Positions 1 to 8,441 of a stretch of DNA of 52,151 bases are shown piece by piece. The first letter of the stretch is position 1, and each line of letters starts with the position of its first letter. Under the pieces are notes generated by a model. It saw only the letters and a list, made by a program, of their open reading frames with translations. It had not been told where the DNA came from and did not search any database. Position numbers and translations under genes: made by a program. Source of the stretch: Streptomyces sp. NRRL B-1347 (GTDB lineage: Bacteria > Actinomycetota > Actinomycetes > Streptomycetales > Streptomycetaceae); contig NZ_JOJM01000072.1 in NCBI RefSeq assembly GCF_000720325.1, positions 1 through 52,151 on the forward strand, read 5' to 3'.

Positions 1-120
1 CGCCCCTGCCGCCGCTGCCCCGCCCCAAGTCCCACGCCCCGCTCCTCCCGTTCGTCTGCCGCCCGGTGGGTGTTCCGCCGCTGCCGCGGCGGGGTTTCCC
101 ACCCGCCCGCCCGGACCCGA

Positions 121-165
121 TGGCCAGGAGTCTGTACAGTCATTGGCCTTGAAAGCATGGCCAAT
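121..165 (+). promoter_or_regulatory. Putative operator of the MocR-type regulator gene
   Basis: An inverted repeat ATTGGCC (142-148) / GGCCAAT (159-165) lies just upstream of the start at 180. The core TGGCC recurs three times, at 121-125, 144-148 and 158-162. MocR-type regulators usually bind repeated sites in their own promoter, so autoregulation is the simplest reading. Binding is inferred. Confidence 0.45.
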
Positions 166-179
166 CTTCAGGGAGTGGT

Positions 180-1625
180 ATGGCCGAGCGGAGTCTGGGC
201 AGTCAGCAGCTCGCCGCGCTGCTGCCCGGCGCGGCGGGGGCCAGGCCCGCCTACCGGCATCTGGCCCAGGCCATCGGCGACCTGGTGCTCGACGGACGGA
301 TCGCGCTGCGGGTGCGACTGCCCGCGGAGCGGGAGCTGGCCCTGGCCCTCGGGGTCAGCAGGCCCACCGTCACCGCCGCCTACGACCTGCTGCGCGAGAG
401 CGGCTACGCGCACAGCCGCCGGGGCTCCGGCACCTGGACCGCGCTGCCCGAGGGGCGGGCGCCGAGCGGGGTCGCCCGGGCCCTCGCGCCGCCGGACGCC
501 GCCATCGACCTGGCCAGGGCCGCGCCGAGCCCGCCGGAGGAAGCCGTGGCCGCGGCCCTCGCGGCGGTCGCGCCCGGTGTCGCCGGCCATGCGCGGAGCC
601 CGGGCTACCACCCCTACGGGCTCCCGGAGTTGCGGGCCGCCGTCGCCGAGCGGTTCACCCGGCGCGGCCTCGCCACCGTGCCGGAGCAGATCCTGGTGAC
701 CTCCGGCGCCCAGCACGCGCTCACGCTGGTCCTCGGGCTCCTGTCGAGCCCGGGCGACCGGGCCTTGGTGGAGAGCCCGTCGTACCCGAACGCCCTGGAG
801 GCGGTGCGCCGCGCCCGGCTCCGCCCGGTGTCCGTCCCGGTGACCGACGACGGCTGGGACGCCGAGCTCCTGGAGTCGACGCTGCGCCAGGCCGTGCCCC
901 AACTGGCCTACCTCATCCCCGACTTCCACAACCCGACCGGGCTGCTCATGCCGGACGGCACCCGCGACCGCGTGCTGCGCGCCGCGCACCGCACCGGCAC
1001 CTGGCTGGTCGTCGACGAGACGCTCACGGACCTCGCCCTGGACGTCCCGGCGCCGCGCCCCTGCGCCGCGCACGCGGCGCCCGGCGGGTCCGCGCAGGTC
1101 ATCACCGTCGGCTCGATGAGCAAGAGCCACTGGGGCGGCCTGCGCGTCGGCTGGCTGCGCGCGCCCGCGCGCCTGGTGACCGAGCTGGCCGCCCAGCGCG
1201 TCGCGAACGACCTCGGCGGCTCGGTCGTGGACCAGCTCCTCGCCCTGCACTTCCTGGAGCGGGCGGAGGCCTCGGTGCCGGAGCGGGTCGCGCGGCTGCG
1301 CGAGCGGCGGGACGCGCTCACCGGGGCGCTCGCCGCGCACCTTCCGGGGTGGACCTGGCGGCAGCCGCCCGGCGGGCTCTCGCTCTGGGTGGACCTGGGC
1401 GCGCCGGTCGCCGCCGCGCTCGCCGAGCGGGCCCTGGACTACGGCGTGCGGATCGAGGGCGGCGCCTGCTTCGCCGCCGACCCGGGCGTGTTCGAGCAGC
1501 GCCTGCGCATCCCGTTCGCCGCTCCCCCGGACGCGCTGCGCGAGGCGGTGCGCCGCCTGGCCGCCGCGCTCGCCGACGACCGGCCCCTGCCGGCGGGCGC
1601 CCCCCGCCCCCGGTGGGTCGTCTGA
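180..1625 (+). CDS. MocR-type (GntR/aminotransferase class I) transcriptional regulator
   Basis: This is a 481-residue regulator fusing an N-terminal GntR winged helix (about residues 25-90, with the PAERELALALGVSRPTV recognition region) to a fold-type I aminotransferase domain (about 110-470). The usual MocR length is 450-500. The PLP-lysine motif SMSKSHWGG places the Schiff-base lysine at K315. The aspartate/asparagine region FHNPTG and the catalytic-domain VVDE are also present. The ATG at 180 follows a GGGAG ribosome site and was preferred to the longer frames. No target gene is obvious on the right, because the next gene has its own start region. A divergent partner left of the window edge is possible. 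Such regulators typically respond to PLP or to amino-acid/amine metabolites; the ligand here is unknown. Confidence 0.9.
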   Translation: MAERSLGSQQLAALLPGAAGARPAYRHLAQAIGDLVLDGRIALRVRLPAERELALALGVSRPTVTAAYDLLRESGYAHSRRGSGTWTALPEGRAPSGVARALAPPDAAIDLARAAPSPPEEAVAAALAAVAPGVAGHARSPGYHPYGLPELRAAVAERFTRRGLATVPEQILVTSGAQHALTLVLGLLSSPGDRALVESPSYPNALEAVRRARLRPVSVPVTDDGWDAELLESTLRQAVPQLAYLIPDFHNPTGLLMPDGTRDRVLRAAHRTGTWLVVDETLTDLALDVPAPRPCAAHAAPGGSAQVITVGSMSKSHWGGLRVGWLRAPARLVTELAAQRVANDLGGSVVDQLLALHFLERAEASVPERVARLRERRDALTGALAAHLPGWTWRQPPGGLSLWVDLGAPVAAALAERALDYGVRIEGGACFAADPGVFEQRLRIPFAAPPDALREAVRRLAAALADDRPLPAGAPRPRWVV

Positions 1626-1746
1626 GGACGGGTCGTACGCGTACGCCGACGGGTCCGGGCCCGCGTCCGAGTCGTCCGCGTATCATCCGGACACCTATTC
1701 GATCTTCCGGTGGCCGGGGGGCCGCCGTGAACAATGGGGGGGACCC

Positions 1747-3189
1747 ATGCGCCATAGAGCGCTCACCGCGGCGGGCCTGTGCGCCGCCGTCGTCCTGGGA
1801 GCCGTCGGCCTGGCGCCGGTCGCGAGTGCCGACGCGCCGGAGAAGGCGCCCGGCGGCGCCCGACCGGCCGTCGAGGGGCCGGACTTCAACGGGGACGGCT
1901 TTCCGGACCTGGCCGTCGGCGCGCACACCGCGACCGTCGACGGCGTCAAGCGGGCGGGCGCCGTCACCGTCGCCTACGGCTCCGCGCACGGTCTGACGTA
2001 CGACACCGCGCAGGTCCTCGGTCAGGGTTCGCCGGGCGTCCCGGGCGAGCCCGTGCCGGACGCGCGCTGGCGCGAGGTCAGCGACTACGGCGACCTCGAC
2101 GGCGACGGCTACGACGACCTGGTCGTGCACTGGCTCCAGAAGAACACGGTCCTGTGGGGCAGCGAGGACGGCATCACCGGCGCGGGCACCGCCCTGCCGC
2201 CCGGCGACTACCGGGCCGACTCGCCGAAGCTGCTCGGCGGCGGCGCCGGTGTGGGCGACGTCAACGGCGACGGCGTCGACGACTTCGTCAGCCGCGGCCA
2301 CAACGGCCTCTCGTACGGCGTCTCCGTGCTGCTCGGCCCGCTGAACCGGGAGACGGGCAAGCCCGCGGGCATCTGGCACCGCGACTCCGCGAAGGCCGAC
2401 AAGCTCGTCATCGGCACCGTCTACGTGGGCGACCTGACCGGCGACGGCATCGACGACGTCGTGGCCAGCGGAGGTGTCGTCCTCGGCAGCGGCAAGCCGG
2501 GCGGCGTCGTCCTCAAGGGGTCCAAGGACGGCCTGGTCAAGGGCAGCGCCTTCAAGGCCCCGTACCGGCACGGCACCGTCCTGCCGTCCGCGTTCGGCGA
2601 TCTGAACAAGGACGGCTACCAGGACCTGGTCACCGGTCACCCGGACCAGAACAAGGTGTACGTGACGTACGGCGGCCCGGACGGCACGAGCGCCACCCTG
2701 AAGTCCCGCTCGTACTCCCAGGCGAGCGCGGGGGTGCCGGGCGTCGACGAGGCGGGCGACAAGTTCGGCTCGGCGGTGGCGGTCGGCGACACCGACGCGG
2801 ACGGGTACGCGGACCTTGTCGTCGGCGCCTCGTACGAGACGGGCTCCGACCCGGTGGCCACGGCGAAGGCGGGCGCGGTGACCGTGCTGCGCGGCGGCCC
2901 GTCCGGGATCACCACCGAGGGCGCGAGGACGCTCACGCAGAACTCCAAGGGCGTGCCGAGCACCTCGGAGGCCGACGACCACTTCGGCGCGGCGGTGGCC
3001 GTGACCGGCGCGGGCGGCCGCCCCGAGGTGCTCGTGGGCGGCAACGGCGAGGACGGCTTCAAGGGCCGCGTCTGGCGGCTGCCGACGGGGGCGGACGGCG
3101 TCACCGGCACCGGCTCCACCAGCTTCCGGCTCGACGCCCTGGGCGGCCCGGCGGGCGGGGGCAACTTCGGGTACCGGATGGTCGGTTGA
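1747..3189 (+). CDS. Secreted FG-GAP/VCBS repeat protein (integrin-alpha-like beta-propeller)
   Basis: A 480-residue exported protein. Residues 1-29 form a signal peptide with a hydrophobic core ending in ASADA. At least six calcium-loop motifs of the DxxxDGxxD type follow at regular spacing, for example DFNGDGFPDL, DLDGDGYDDL, DVNGDGVDDF, DLTGDGIDDV, DLNKDGYQDL and DTDADGYADL. This is the pattern of FG-GAP blades of a seven-bladed propeller, which bind calcium and usually mediate protein or carbohydrate contacts outside the cell. No catalytic domain is attached. The ATG at 1747 follows a run of G residues as ribosome site. It stands alone and converges on the ABC transporter operon across a strong hairpin. 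Function beyond adhesion or binding cannot be assigned. Confidence 0.88.
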   Translation: MRHRALTAAGLCAAVVLGAVGLAPVASADAPEKAPGGARPAVEGPDFNGDGFPDLAVGAHTATVDGVKRAGAVTVAYGSAHGLTYDTAQVLGQGSPGVPGEPVPDARWREVSDYGDLDGDGYDDLVVHWLQKNTVLWGSEDGITGAGTALPPGDYRADSPKLLGGGAGVGDVNGDGVDDFVSRGHNGLSYGVSVLLGPLNRETGKPAGIWHRDSAKADKLVIGTVYVGDLTGDGIDDVVASGGVVLGSGKPGGVVLKGSKDGLVKGSAFKAPYRHGTVLPSAFGDLNKDGYQDLVTGHPDQNKVYVTYGGPDGTSATLKSRSYSQASAGVPGVDEAGDKFGSAVAVGDTDADGYADLVVGASYETGSDPVATAKAGAVTVLRGGPSGITTEGARTLTQNSKGVPSTSEADDHFGAAVAVTGAGGRPEVLVGGNGEDGFKGRVWRLPTGADGVTGTGSTSFRLDALGGPAGGGNFGYRMVG

Positions 3190-3194
3190 TCCTG

Positions 3195-3220
3195 GCGGCC
3201 CCGCGCCCGCGCGGGGCCGC
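3195..3220. terminator. Bidirectional hairpin between convergent genes
   Basis: Perfect 12-bp arms GCGGCCCCGCGC and GCGCGGGGCCGC with a 2-base loop fill the 31 bases between the FG-GAP gene and the stop codon of the ABC permease. There is no T-tract, as is common in Streptomyces. Confidence 0.75.
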
Positions 3221-4021
3221 TCAGCGGTTGGCGACCCGGTTGAAGGAGGCCTTGGCCCACACGTAGCCGAGCACGGTGAGCGCGGTCAGCCAGGCCAGGG
3301 AGATCCAGGCGTCGTTGCCGATCCCGGTGCCGAGCAGCAGACCGCGGACCGTCTCGGTGATCGGCGTGAAGGGCTGGTACTCCGCGAACCAGCGGATGCC
3401 CGCGGGCATCGAGTCCGGCGGGACCACCGCCGAGCCGAGGAACGGCAGGAAGGCCAGGGGCAGCGGCGCGTTGGACGCCGTCTCCACGCTCTCGGAGCCC
3501 AGGCCGATCGCCGCCGAGAGCCAGGCGAGCGCGAACGCCAGGAACAGCAGCAGGCCGATGACCGCCGCCCACTCCAGGACGTGGGCGTTGGCGCGGAAGC
3601 CGACCGCGAGCGCGACGCACACGATGAGCAGCAGGCTGACCGCGGTCTGCACCACGTTGCCGAGGACGTGTCCGACGAGGACCGAGGCCCGGGAGATCGA
3701 CATCGTCCGGAAGCGGTTGATGATGCCCTCGGTCATGTCGGTGCACACCGACACGGCCGTGGCGATCGAGCTGGTGGCGATGGCCATCAACAGGATGCCG
3801 GGGGTGATGTAGTTGGTGTACTCCTCCCGGCCGCCGCCCCCGACGCCGGGCACGTCGATGCCGTTGCCCAGCGGGGCGCCGAAGACGTACACGAACATCA
3901 GCAGCATCAGGACCGGAAGCACCACGACCGACAGGGTCAGCGACGGATACCGCTGCGCGTGCTTGAGGTTGCGGCGCAGCATCGTCATCGAGTCGCGCAG
4001 CGCGTAGGTGGTGGTGCTCAT
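3221..4021 (-). CDS. ABC-2 type exporter permease (DrrB-like)
   Basis: A 266-residue integral membrane protein starting MSTTTYALRDS. About six hydrophobic segments are spread across it, the first around LSVVVLPVLMLLMFVYVF (residues 29-46), and there is a conserved ABC-2 region with TDMTEGIINRFRTM in the middle. Length and layout match daunorubicin-exporter DrrB-type permeases. The ATG at 4021 overlaps the stop of the ATPase gene by 4 bases (ATGA), so the two are translationally coupled and form one exporter. A much longer upstream frame exists but is out of phase with the ATPase and Arg/Pro-rich, so it was rejected. The substrate is unknown; export of a lipid, drug or metabolite are all possible. 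Confidence 0.9.
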   Translation of the reverse strand: MSTTTYALRDSMTMLRRNLKHAQRYPSLTLSVVVLPVLMLLMFVYVFGAPLGNGIDVPGVGGGGREEYTNYITPGILLMAIATSSIATAVSVCTDMTEGIINRFRTMSISRASVLVGHVLGNVVQTAVSLLLIVCVALAVGFRANAHVLEWAAVIGLLLFLAFALAWLSAAIGLGSESVETASNAPLPLAFLPFLGSAVVPPDSMPAGIRWFAEYQPFTPITETVRGLLLGTGIGNDAWISLAWLTALTVLGYVWAKASFNRVANR

Positions 4022-5016
4022 CGCAGGGCCTCCTTCACGGCGGTGCCCACGGCGGCGGTCCTGCGGTCCTGGCCGGTCAGGGCCAGGAACACGTCGTCCA
4101 GGTCGGGGGTGTGCACGGTGAGCGCCTCGGCCTGGATGCCGGAGCCTTCGAGGACGTCGAGGACCGCGCGCAGGACGGGGATGCTGCCGTCGCTGGGGAC
4201 CTGGAGCGTGAGCTCGTCGTCGTCGCGCGTGACGGTGCTGAGCGCGAGGCGGTCGGTGGCGGCGTTCAGCTGGTGGACGTCGTTGAAGCGCAGGCGGATG
4301 TGGCCGCCGGGGATGCGGCGCTTGAGCTCTTCGGCGGTGCCCTCGGCGACGATCTTCCCGCCGTCGAGCACCGCGATGCGGTCGGCCAGCTGGTCGGCCT
4401 CTTCCAGGTACTGCGTCGTCAGGAAGATGGTGGTGCCGCCCGCGACCAGGTCGCGGATGAGGTCCCACATGGTGCGGCGGCTGCGCGGGTCGAGGCCCGT
4501 GGTCGGCTCGTCGAGGAAGATCACACTCGGCCGGCCGACCAGCGTCATCGCCAGGTCCAGCTTGCGGCGCATGCCGCCGGAGAAGGTCGACGCGGGCTTC
4601 CGCGCGACGTCGGCGATCTCGAAGCGCTCCAGGAGTTCGGCGGCGCGGCGCCTGCCCTCGGCCCGGTCGAGGTGCAGCAGGTCCGCGATGAGGAGCATGT
4701 TCTCCTCGGCCGTCAGCAGACCGTCGACCGCCGCGAACTGGCCTGTCACGCCGATGGACTTGCGCACGGCGTCGGAGTGCCGGTCCAGGTCGTGGCCCGC
4801 GATCTCGGCCGTGCCCCCGTCGTGGGTGATCAGGGTGGAGAGGATCTGCACGGTGGTGGTCTTGCCCGCACCGTTCGGACCGAGCAGCGCGAAGACCGTG
4901 CCGGGTGCGACGCTCAGGTCGATCCCGTCGAGCACGACCTTCTCGCCGTACGCCTTGCGCAGCCCTTGTGCGGCGATCGCTTTCGGCGGAGCGGTCACAC
5001 CGGTGGTGGCAGTCAT
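4018..5016 (-). CDS. ABC transporter ATP-binding protein (DrrA family)
   Basis: A 332-residue ATPase with Walker A GPNGAGKTT (about residues 45-53), Q-loop GVTGQFAAVD, signature FSGGMRRKLDL (about 145-155), Walker B VIFLDEPTTGLD and a switch histidine region FLTTQYLEE in which the usual His is Gln, as in DrrA-type proteins. The C-terminal 90 residues form the DrrA-type regulatory extension (DUF4162-like) ending in LDDVFLALTGQ. The ATG at 5016 sits behind a strong AAGGAGG. It powers the permease encoded immediately downstream. The DUF4097 gene 69 bases upstream is on the same strand and likely in the same operon. Confidence 0.93.
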   Translation of the reverse strand: MTATTGVTAPPKAIAAQGLRKAYGEKVVLDGIDLSVAPGTVFALLGPNGAGKTTTVQILSTLITHDGGTAEIAGHDLDRHSDAVRKSIGVTGQFAAVDGLLTAEENMLLIADLLHLDRAEGRRRAAELLERFEIADVARKPASTFSGGMRRKLDLAMTLVGRPSVIFLDEPTTGLDPRSRRTMWDLIRDLVAGGTTIFLTTQYLEEADQLADRIAVLDGGKIVAEGTAEELKRRIPGGHIRLRFNDVHQLNAATDRLALSTVTRDDDELTLQVPSDGSIPVLRAVLDVLEGSGIQAEALTVHTPDLDDVFLALTGQDRRTAAVGTAVKEALR

Positions 5017-5085
5017 CGTGCCGCCTCCTTGTTTCGTGTCTTGCGTGGCTGGTTCGAGCCCGTACGTCGTGCGCCCGCGGCGGCG

Positions 5086-5928
5086 TCAGACGGAGGCGGC
5101 GCGGACCACGATGTCGCCGTAGCCGGTGCGGGCCGAGATCTCGACGGTCTCGGCGCCCGGCGCGGGGCCCGCGGCGGAGCCGAGCGCGTTGCGGACCGCG
5201 CCGAACTGGGAGTTGGCCTCCAGCCAGGCGACGCTGGAGTCGCGGATGCCGACCTCCAGGTCGCCGATGGCGGCCTCCATGGTGACCCGGCCGCGGGCCA
5301 CGTCGCCGAGCTTGATGCTGCCGTTGTCCGCCTTGGCGTCGACGGCGGCGTGCGCGACGCCCACGTAGATGTTGCCGTTGGCGGTGGTGGCGCGCAGGTC
5401 GCCGGTGATCTCGCCGATGCTGGTGTCGTTCTGGTGGTTCCTGACGGTGGCGGTGCCGGTGATGTCGCCGAGGTCGACCTGTCCGGCCGCCTCGACCACG
5501 ACGTCGCCGGTGGCGCGCTGCAGGCGGACCGCGCCGAAGCCCGTCTTGAGGAAGGCCGCGCCGGTCTCCGCGACGTGGATGTCACCGGCGGACGACTCGA
5601 AGCGGCAGTCCCCGAGGCGGCCCTGGGTCCAGAAGGCACCGGCGGCGGTCGTGCCCCGGACGTCGGACCCGGACGGGAGCTCCACGGTGACCTCCACCGA
5701 GCCGCTCTTGCCGAACACGGACCGCTGCTTGGGGCCCTTGACGGTCAGGCGGCCGTCGACGCAGGAGATCTCGACCTGCTCGGCGGCCTTGACGTCGGCG
5801 CTCTCGCGTTCGTCGGTCGGCGTCACCGTGACGACGGTGTCCAGGCGCTTGGTGGCGGTGAAGCGGGCGGTGCCCATGTCGAACTCGACGAGGGCGGAGA
5901 GCGGTTCGGGGGTGTCGAAGGTAGGCAT
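5086..5928 (-). CDS. DUF4097 family beta-strand repeat protein
   Basis: A 280-residue protein starting MPTFDTPEPL. Most of it is a run of short beta-strand repeats of the DUF4097/adhesin-like type, with G-D-I/V strand patterns such as SAGDIHVAE, TGDVVVEA, NGSIKLGDV and YGDIVVRA. There is no signal peptide or membrane helix, so it is probably cytoplasmic. The start at 5928 was chosen because AGGAC precedes it and the upstream in-frame residues are proline/glycine-rich. DUF4097 genes are often found beside ABC exporters in Streptomyces, commonly after a small HicB-like regulator gene; no such gene is visible here. A repeated operator-like array lies about 100 bases upstream. Molecular role unknown. 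Confidence 0.85.
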   Translation of the reverse strand: MPTFDTPEPLSALVEFDMGTARFTATKRLDTVVTVTPTDERESADVKAAEQVEISCVDGRLTVKGPKQRSVFGKSGSVEVTVELPSGSDVRGTTAAGAFWTQGRLGDCRFESSAGDIHVAETGAAFLKTGFGAVRLQRATGDVVVEAAGQVDLGDITGTATVRNHQNDTSIGEITGDLRATTANGNIYVGVAHAAVDAKADNGSIKLGDVARGRVTMEAAIGDLEVGIRDSSVAWLEANSQFGAVRNALGSAAGPAPGAETVEISARTGYGDIVVRAASV

Positions 5929-6024
5929 GGCCGTCCTGTTCCGGTCGATGGGGTCCGGCCCGCCGGTGGGCGGGCGTCCTGGGCCGTGCGGGCCGCGGGG
6001 GCGCGGCCCCGGAGCCCTGAACTT

Positions 6025-6075
6025 CATGACGCCAGCATGGCATCACCATGGCGCCAACGCAAGCCTCCTTGGCGC
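6025..6075 (-). promoter_or_regulatory. Three tandem 11-bp repeats over the DUF4097-ABC operon promoter
   Basis: Read on the minus strand, three adjacent 11-mers share the core TG(G/A)(C/T)G(C/T)CATG: TTGGCGCCATG (6057-6047), GTGATGCCATG (6046-6036) and CTGGCGTCATG (6035-6025). The period of one helical turn points to cooperative binding on one face. A further GCGCCAA (6051-6057) / TTGGCGC (6069-6075) inverted repeat overlaps. A candidate promoter, TTGCGT, 17 bases, CATGCT, lies inside the array, so a bound protein would block it. The rest of the gap up to 6285 shows only the weak hairpin listed separately. Confidence 0.55.
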
Positions 6076-6139
6076 AAGCGTGGTGCCACGGGGTGTAGTC
6101 CAGGGCGCACAGCGCGTACGACCAGGCGAATGAACACGC

Positions 6140-6175
6140 CCTGACCTGCTGTTATCGCTACGCGAGCAGGCCAGG
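6140..6175 (-). terminator. Possible terminator of the LysR gene
   Basis: CCTGACCTGCT (6140-6150) and AGCAGGCCAGG (6165-6175) pair with a single mismatch around a 14-base loop, about 110 bases downstream of the LysR stop codon at 6285. No T-tract is present. Confidence 0.3.
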
Positions 6176-6284
6176 AGCAGGGTGCGCCACGGGCGCCAAC
6201 TCGGTGTCAAACTCCGTCGCCGAAGGCGTCACACGAGGGGCGTGAGGGATGCGTGGCACCGCCAGTGCGCCACAGAGGCGCCGG

Positions 6285-7217
6285 TCAGGGCAGCAAAGGA
6301 GCCACGGCCATCCGGGCCGCCTCGCGCAGCGCCTGCCGGGCCGCCGTCACCGCGGGACGGCCGCCACCACCGCGGCGTACGACGGTGAAGATCCGGCGCG
6401 CGCCCAGGCCCGGCGGCAGGTCCCGCAGCGCGACCGTCGGCGTGGCGGGCGCCACCGAGCGGGGGCCCGCGCCCCACACCAGGTCCGGCAGGAACGCGGC
6501 GGCCAGCCCCCGCTCGGCGAGGCGCAGATGGACGAGCAGGTCGGCGGACTCGTACCGCACGTCGGGCTCGAACCCGGCCTCGCGGCACACCGTCGTCGCC
6601 CAGCGCCGCGCGGCCGTGCCCTCGGGCTCCATGACCCAGGGGTGGCCGGACAGGGACCGCGGGTCCGGGTCCGGCTCGCCCGCCGGCCCCGGCACGGCGA
6701 GCCGCAGCGGGTCCCGGCACAGCTCCTGCCGTTCGAGGACGTCGGAGCGCGGCCCCGCGCCGCCCGGGTACTCCTCCGCGACGACCAGGTCGAAGTCCCG
6801 GGCGAGCAGCGCCGGAAGAGCCGCCTCCGGCTCCAGCTGCGTGACGTGCACGCGCAGCCGCGGATGGGCCGCGCGCAGCGAGGTGAGGGCGGCCGGGACG
6901 AGCGCGAGGGCCGCGGTCTGGAAGGCGGCGACGCGCAGGGTGCCGGTGAGTTCGGTGAGCGACGCGGCGATGTCGGCCTCGGCCCGCTCCATGCGCTCCA
7001 GGAGCGCCTCGGTGTGGGCGACGAGGATCTCGGCCTGCGCGGTGAGCCGCACCCGCCGCCCGACCGGTTCGAGGAGCGGGACGCCCGCCTCCGCCTCCAG
7101 CTGCGCGAGCTGCTGGGACACGGAGGAGGGGCTGTACGAGAGCGCGGCGGCGACGGCGGCGAGGGTGCCGCGGTGCTTCAGCTCGCGCAGCAGCCGCAGT
7201 CGGCGGAGGTCGTACAC
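6285..7217 (-). CDS. LysR family transcriptional regulator
   Basis: A 310-residue LysR-type regulator. The N-terminal winged helix-turn-helix (residues 1-60, core AAVAAALSYSPSSVSQQLAQL) is followed by the linker helix and a periplasmic-binding-like effector domain (about 90-295). The GTG at 7217, giving VYDLRRLRLL, follows GGAG ten bases upstream and matches the usual LysR N-terminus. A longer frame running through the divergent enzyme gene was rejected. The gene is transcribed away from the diaminopropionate ammonia-lyase-like gene with only 93 bases between them, the classic LysR arrangement, so it probably controls that gene and itself. The inducer is unknown; a diamino acid or its breakdown product would fit. 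Confidence 0.92.
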   Translation of the reverse strand: MYDLRRLRLLRELKHRGTLAAVAAALSYSPSSVSQQLAQLEAEAGVPLLEPVGRRVRLTAQAEILVAHTEALLERMERAEADIAASLTELTGTLRVAAFQTAALALVPAALTSLRAAHPRLRVHVTQLEPEAALPALLARDFDLVVAEEYPGGAGPRSDVLERQELCRDPLRLAVPGPAGEPDPDPRSLSGHPWVMEPEGTAARRWATTVCREAGFEPDVRYESADLLVHLRLAERGLAAAFLPDLVWGAGPRSVAPATPTVALRDLPPGLGARRIFTVVRRGGGGRPAVTAARQALREAARMAVAPLLP

Positions 7218-7235
7218 GTGCGGCGGCTCCAACCC

Positions 7236-7289
7236 TTCGGGATTCCTGACGAATATAGGTCGGAAAGATCCGCTGGACCGAAAGATCGG
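7236..7289. promoter_or_regulatory. LysR operator region between the divergent genes
   Basis: The 93-base gap holds TTCG-N10-CGAA (7236-7253) and two near-identical 12-mers, CGGAAAGATCCG (7261-7272) and CCGAAAGATCGG (7278-7289), each an N4-spaced inverted repeat and 17 bases apart. TATATT on the minus strand (around 7253-7258) is a candidate -10 for the LysR gene. Paired sites of this kind are usual for LysR regulators, but the exact footprint is inferred. Confidence 0.5.
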
Positions 7290-7310
7290 ACCGGCAGCAG
7301 GGTGGGACGC

Positions 7311-8411
7311 ATGACCGAGACCTCCGCCTCCTCCCGTACGACCCGTACGACGCCGTGGTTCGCGCACCCCGGAGCCCGCGCCTGGTCCTGTGCGCCCGCC
7401 CCGGACGACGTCCGCGCCTTCCACGCGTCGCTGCCCGGCTACGCGCCCACGCCGCTGACCGAACTTCCCTCCCTCGCAGCCGAGTTGGGGGTGGGCCGGG
7501 TCTTCGTGAAGGACGAGTCGGCGCGGCTCGGGCTGCCCGCCTTCAAGGTCCTCGGCACGTCCTGGGCCGTGCATCGGCTGCTCGCGGACCGCCCGGCCGG
7601 GGAGCGCGTGCGGTTCGTGACCGCGACCGACGGCAACCACGGCCGCGCGGTGGCCCGCGAGGCACGGCGGCTCGGCCACGACGCCCACGTCTTCGTCTCG
7701 CAGGGCGTGCACCCCGGCGCGGCCGCCGCGATCGAGGGCGAGGGGGCGCGGGTCACCCGGGTCGACGGGGACTACGACCGGGCGGTGCGCGAGGCCGCCG
7801 CGACGGCGCGCGACACCGCGCACGCGGTGCTCGTCCAGGACACGGCCTGGCCCGGCTACGAGGAGGTGCCCGCGCTGATCGTGCAGGGGTACGCCACGCT
7901 GTTCGCCGAGGTCGACGAGCAGCTCGCGGCCGCAGGGGCGGGGGCGGCAGGGCTGGTCGCGGTGCCCGTCGGCGTGGGCTCCCTCGCGCAGGCCGCGATC
8001 ACGCACTACCGCGGCCGCCCGGCCCCCGGCACCGGCCCCGCGCTGCTCGCCGTCGAACCGACCGCGGCGGCGCCCGCCCTCGCCGGCCTGACCCGCGGCG
8101 AGCCCGTCACCGTGCCCACGCGCGCGACGGCCATGGCGGGCCTGAACTGCGGCACCGTCTCCAGCCTCGCCTGGCCGTACCTGCGCGACGGCCTCGACGC
8201 GGCCACGGCCGTCTCCGACGAGGCGGCCGCCACGGCCCTGCGCGACCTGACCGCGCTCGGCGTACCGTCCGGGCCGTGCGGCGCCGCGGCCCTGGCGGGG
8301 GCCCGAGCCGCACTCACCGGCCCCGACCGCCGGGCCGCGCTCGGGGTGACACCGACCACGACGGTGGTGCTCCTCAGCACGGAGGGCCGGGAGGCCAACC
8401 CGCACGGCTGA
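7311..8411 (+). CDS. Diaminopropionate ammonia-lyase-like PLP enzyme
   Basis: A 366-residue fold-type II PLP enzyme. The sequence GLPAFKVLG places the PLP lysine at K79. It is followed by the phosphate/substrate loop TATDGNHGRAVA, the PLP phosphate-binding glycine-rich stretch VPVGVGSLAQA, and the tail motif GPCGAAAL. This order and the N-terminal WFAHPGARAWS match diaminopropionate ammonia-lyases, which split 2,3-diaminopropionate into pyruvate and two ammonia. A related threonine dehydratase or serine-type ammonia-lyase activity is the main alternative. The ATG at 7311 gives the conserved N-terminus. The divergent LysR gene next to it is the likely regulator. Diaminopropionate is also a building block of some siderophores and antibiotics, but no such cluster is in the window. 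Confidence 0.75.
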   Translation: MTETSASSRTTRTTPWFAHPGARAWSCAPAPDDVRAFHASLPGYAPTPLTELPSLAAELGVGRVFVKDESARLGLPAFKVLGTSWAVHRLLADRPAGERVRFVTATDGNHGRAVAREARRLGHDAHVFVSQGVHPGAAAAIEGEGARVTRVDGDYDRAVREAAATARDTAHAVLVQDTAWPGYEEVPALIVQGYATLFAEVDEQLAAAGAGAAGLVAVPVGVGSLAQAAITHYRGRPAPGTGPALLAVEPTAAAPALAGLTRGEPVTVPTRATAMAGLNCGTVSSLAWPYLRDGLDAATAVSDEAAATALRDLTALGVPSGPCGAAALAGARAALTGPDRRAALGVTPTTTVVLLSTEGREANPHG

Positions 8412-8441
8412 GTGCCCGCCGGACGGGCCGAATGGTGCCGC

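Noticed and set aside
1..120. A GTG at 35 on the minus strand with GGGAGGAG upstream, which might start a gene divergent from the MocR regulator
   Set aside because: Only eleven codons are in the window, so the frame cannot be judged.
1318..2982. Long minus-strand frame opposite the MocR and FG-GAP genes
   Set aside because: No ribosome site or recognisable motif, and the composition is that of an antisense shadow of a high-GC gene.
5929..6027. N-terminal extension of DUF4097 (MKFRAPGPRPRG...)
   Set aside because: Pro/Gly/Arg-rich and unlike the family; the ATG at 5928 has a ribosome site. The ATG at 6027 would also start inside the operator array.
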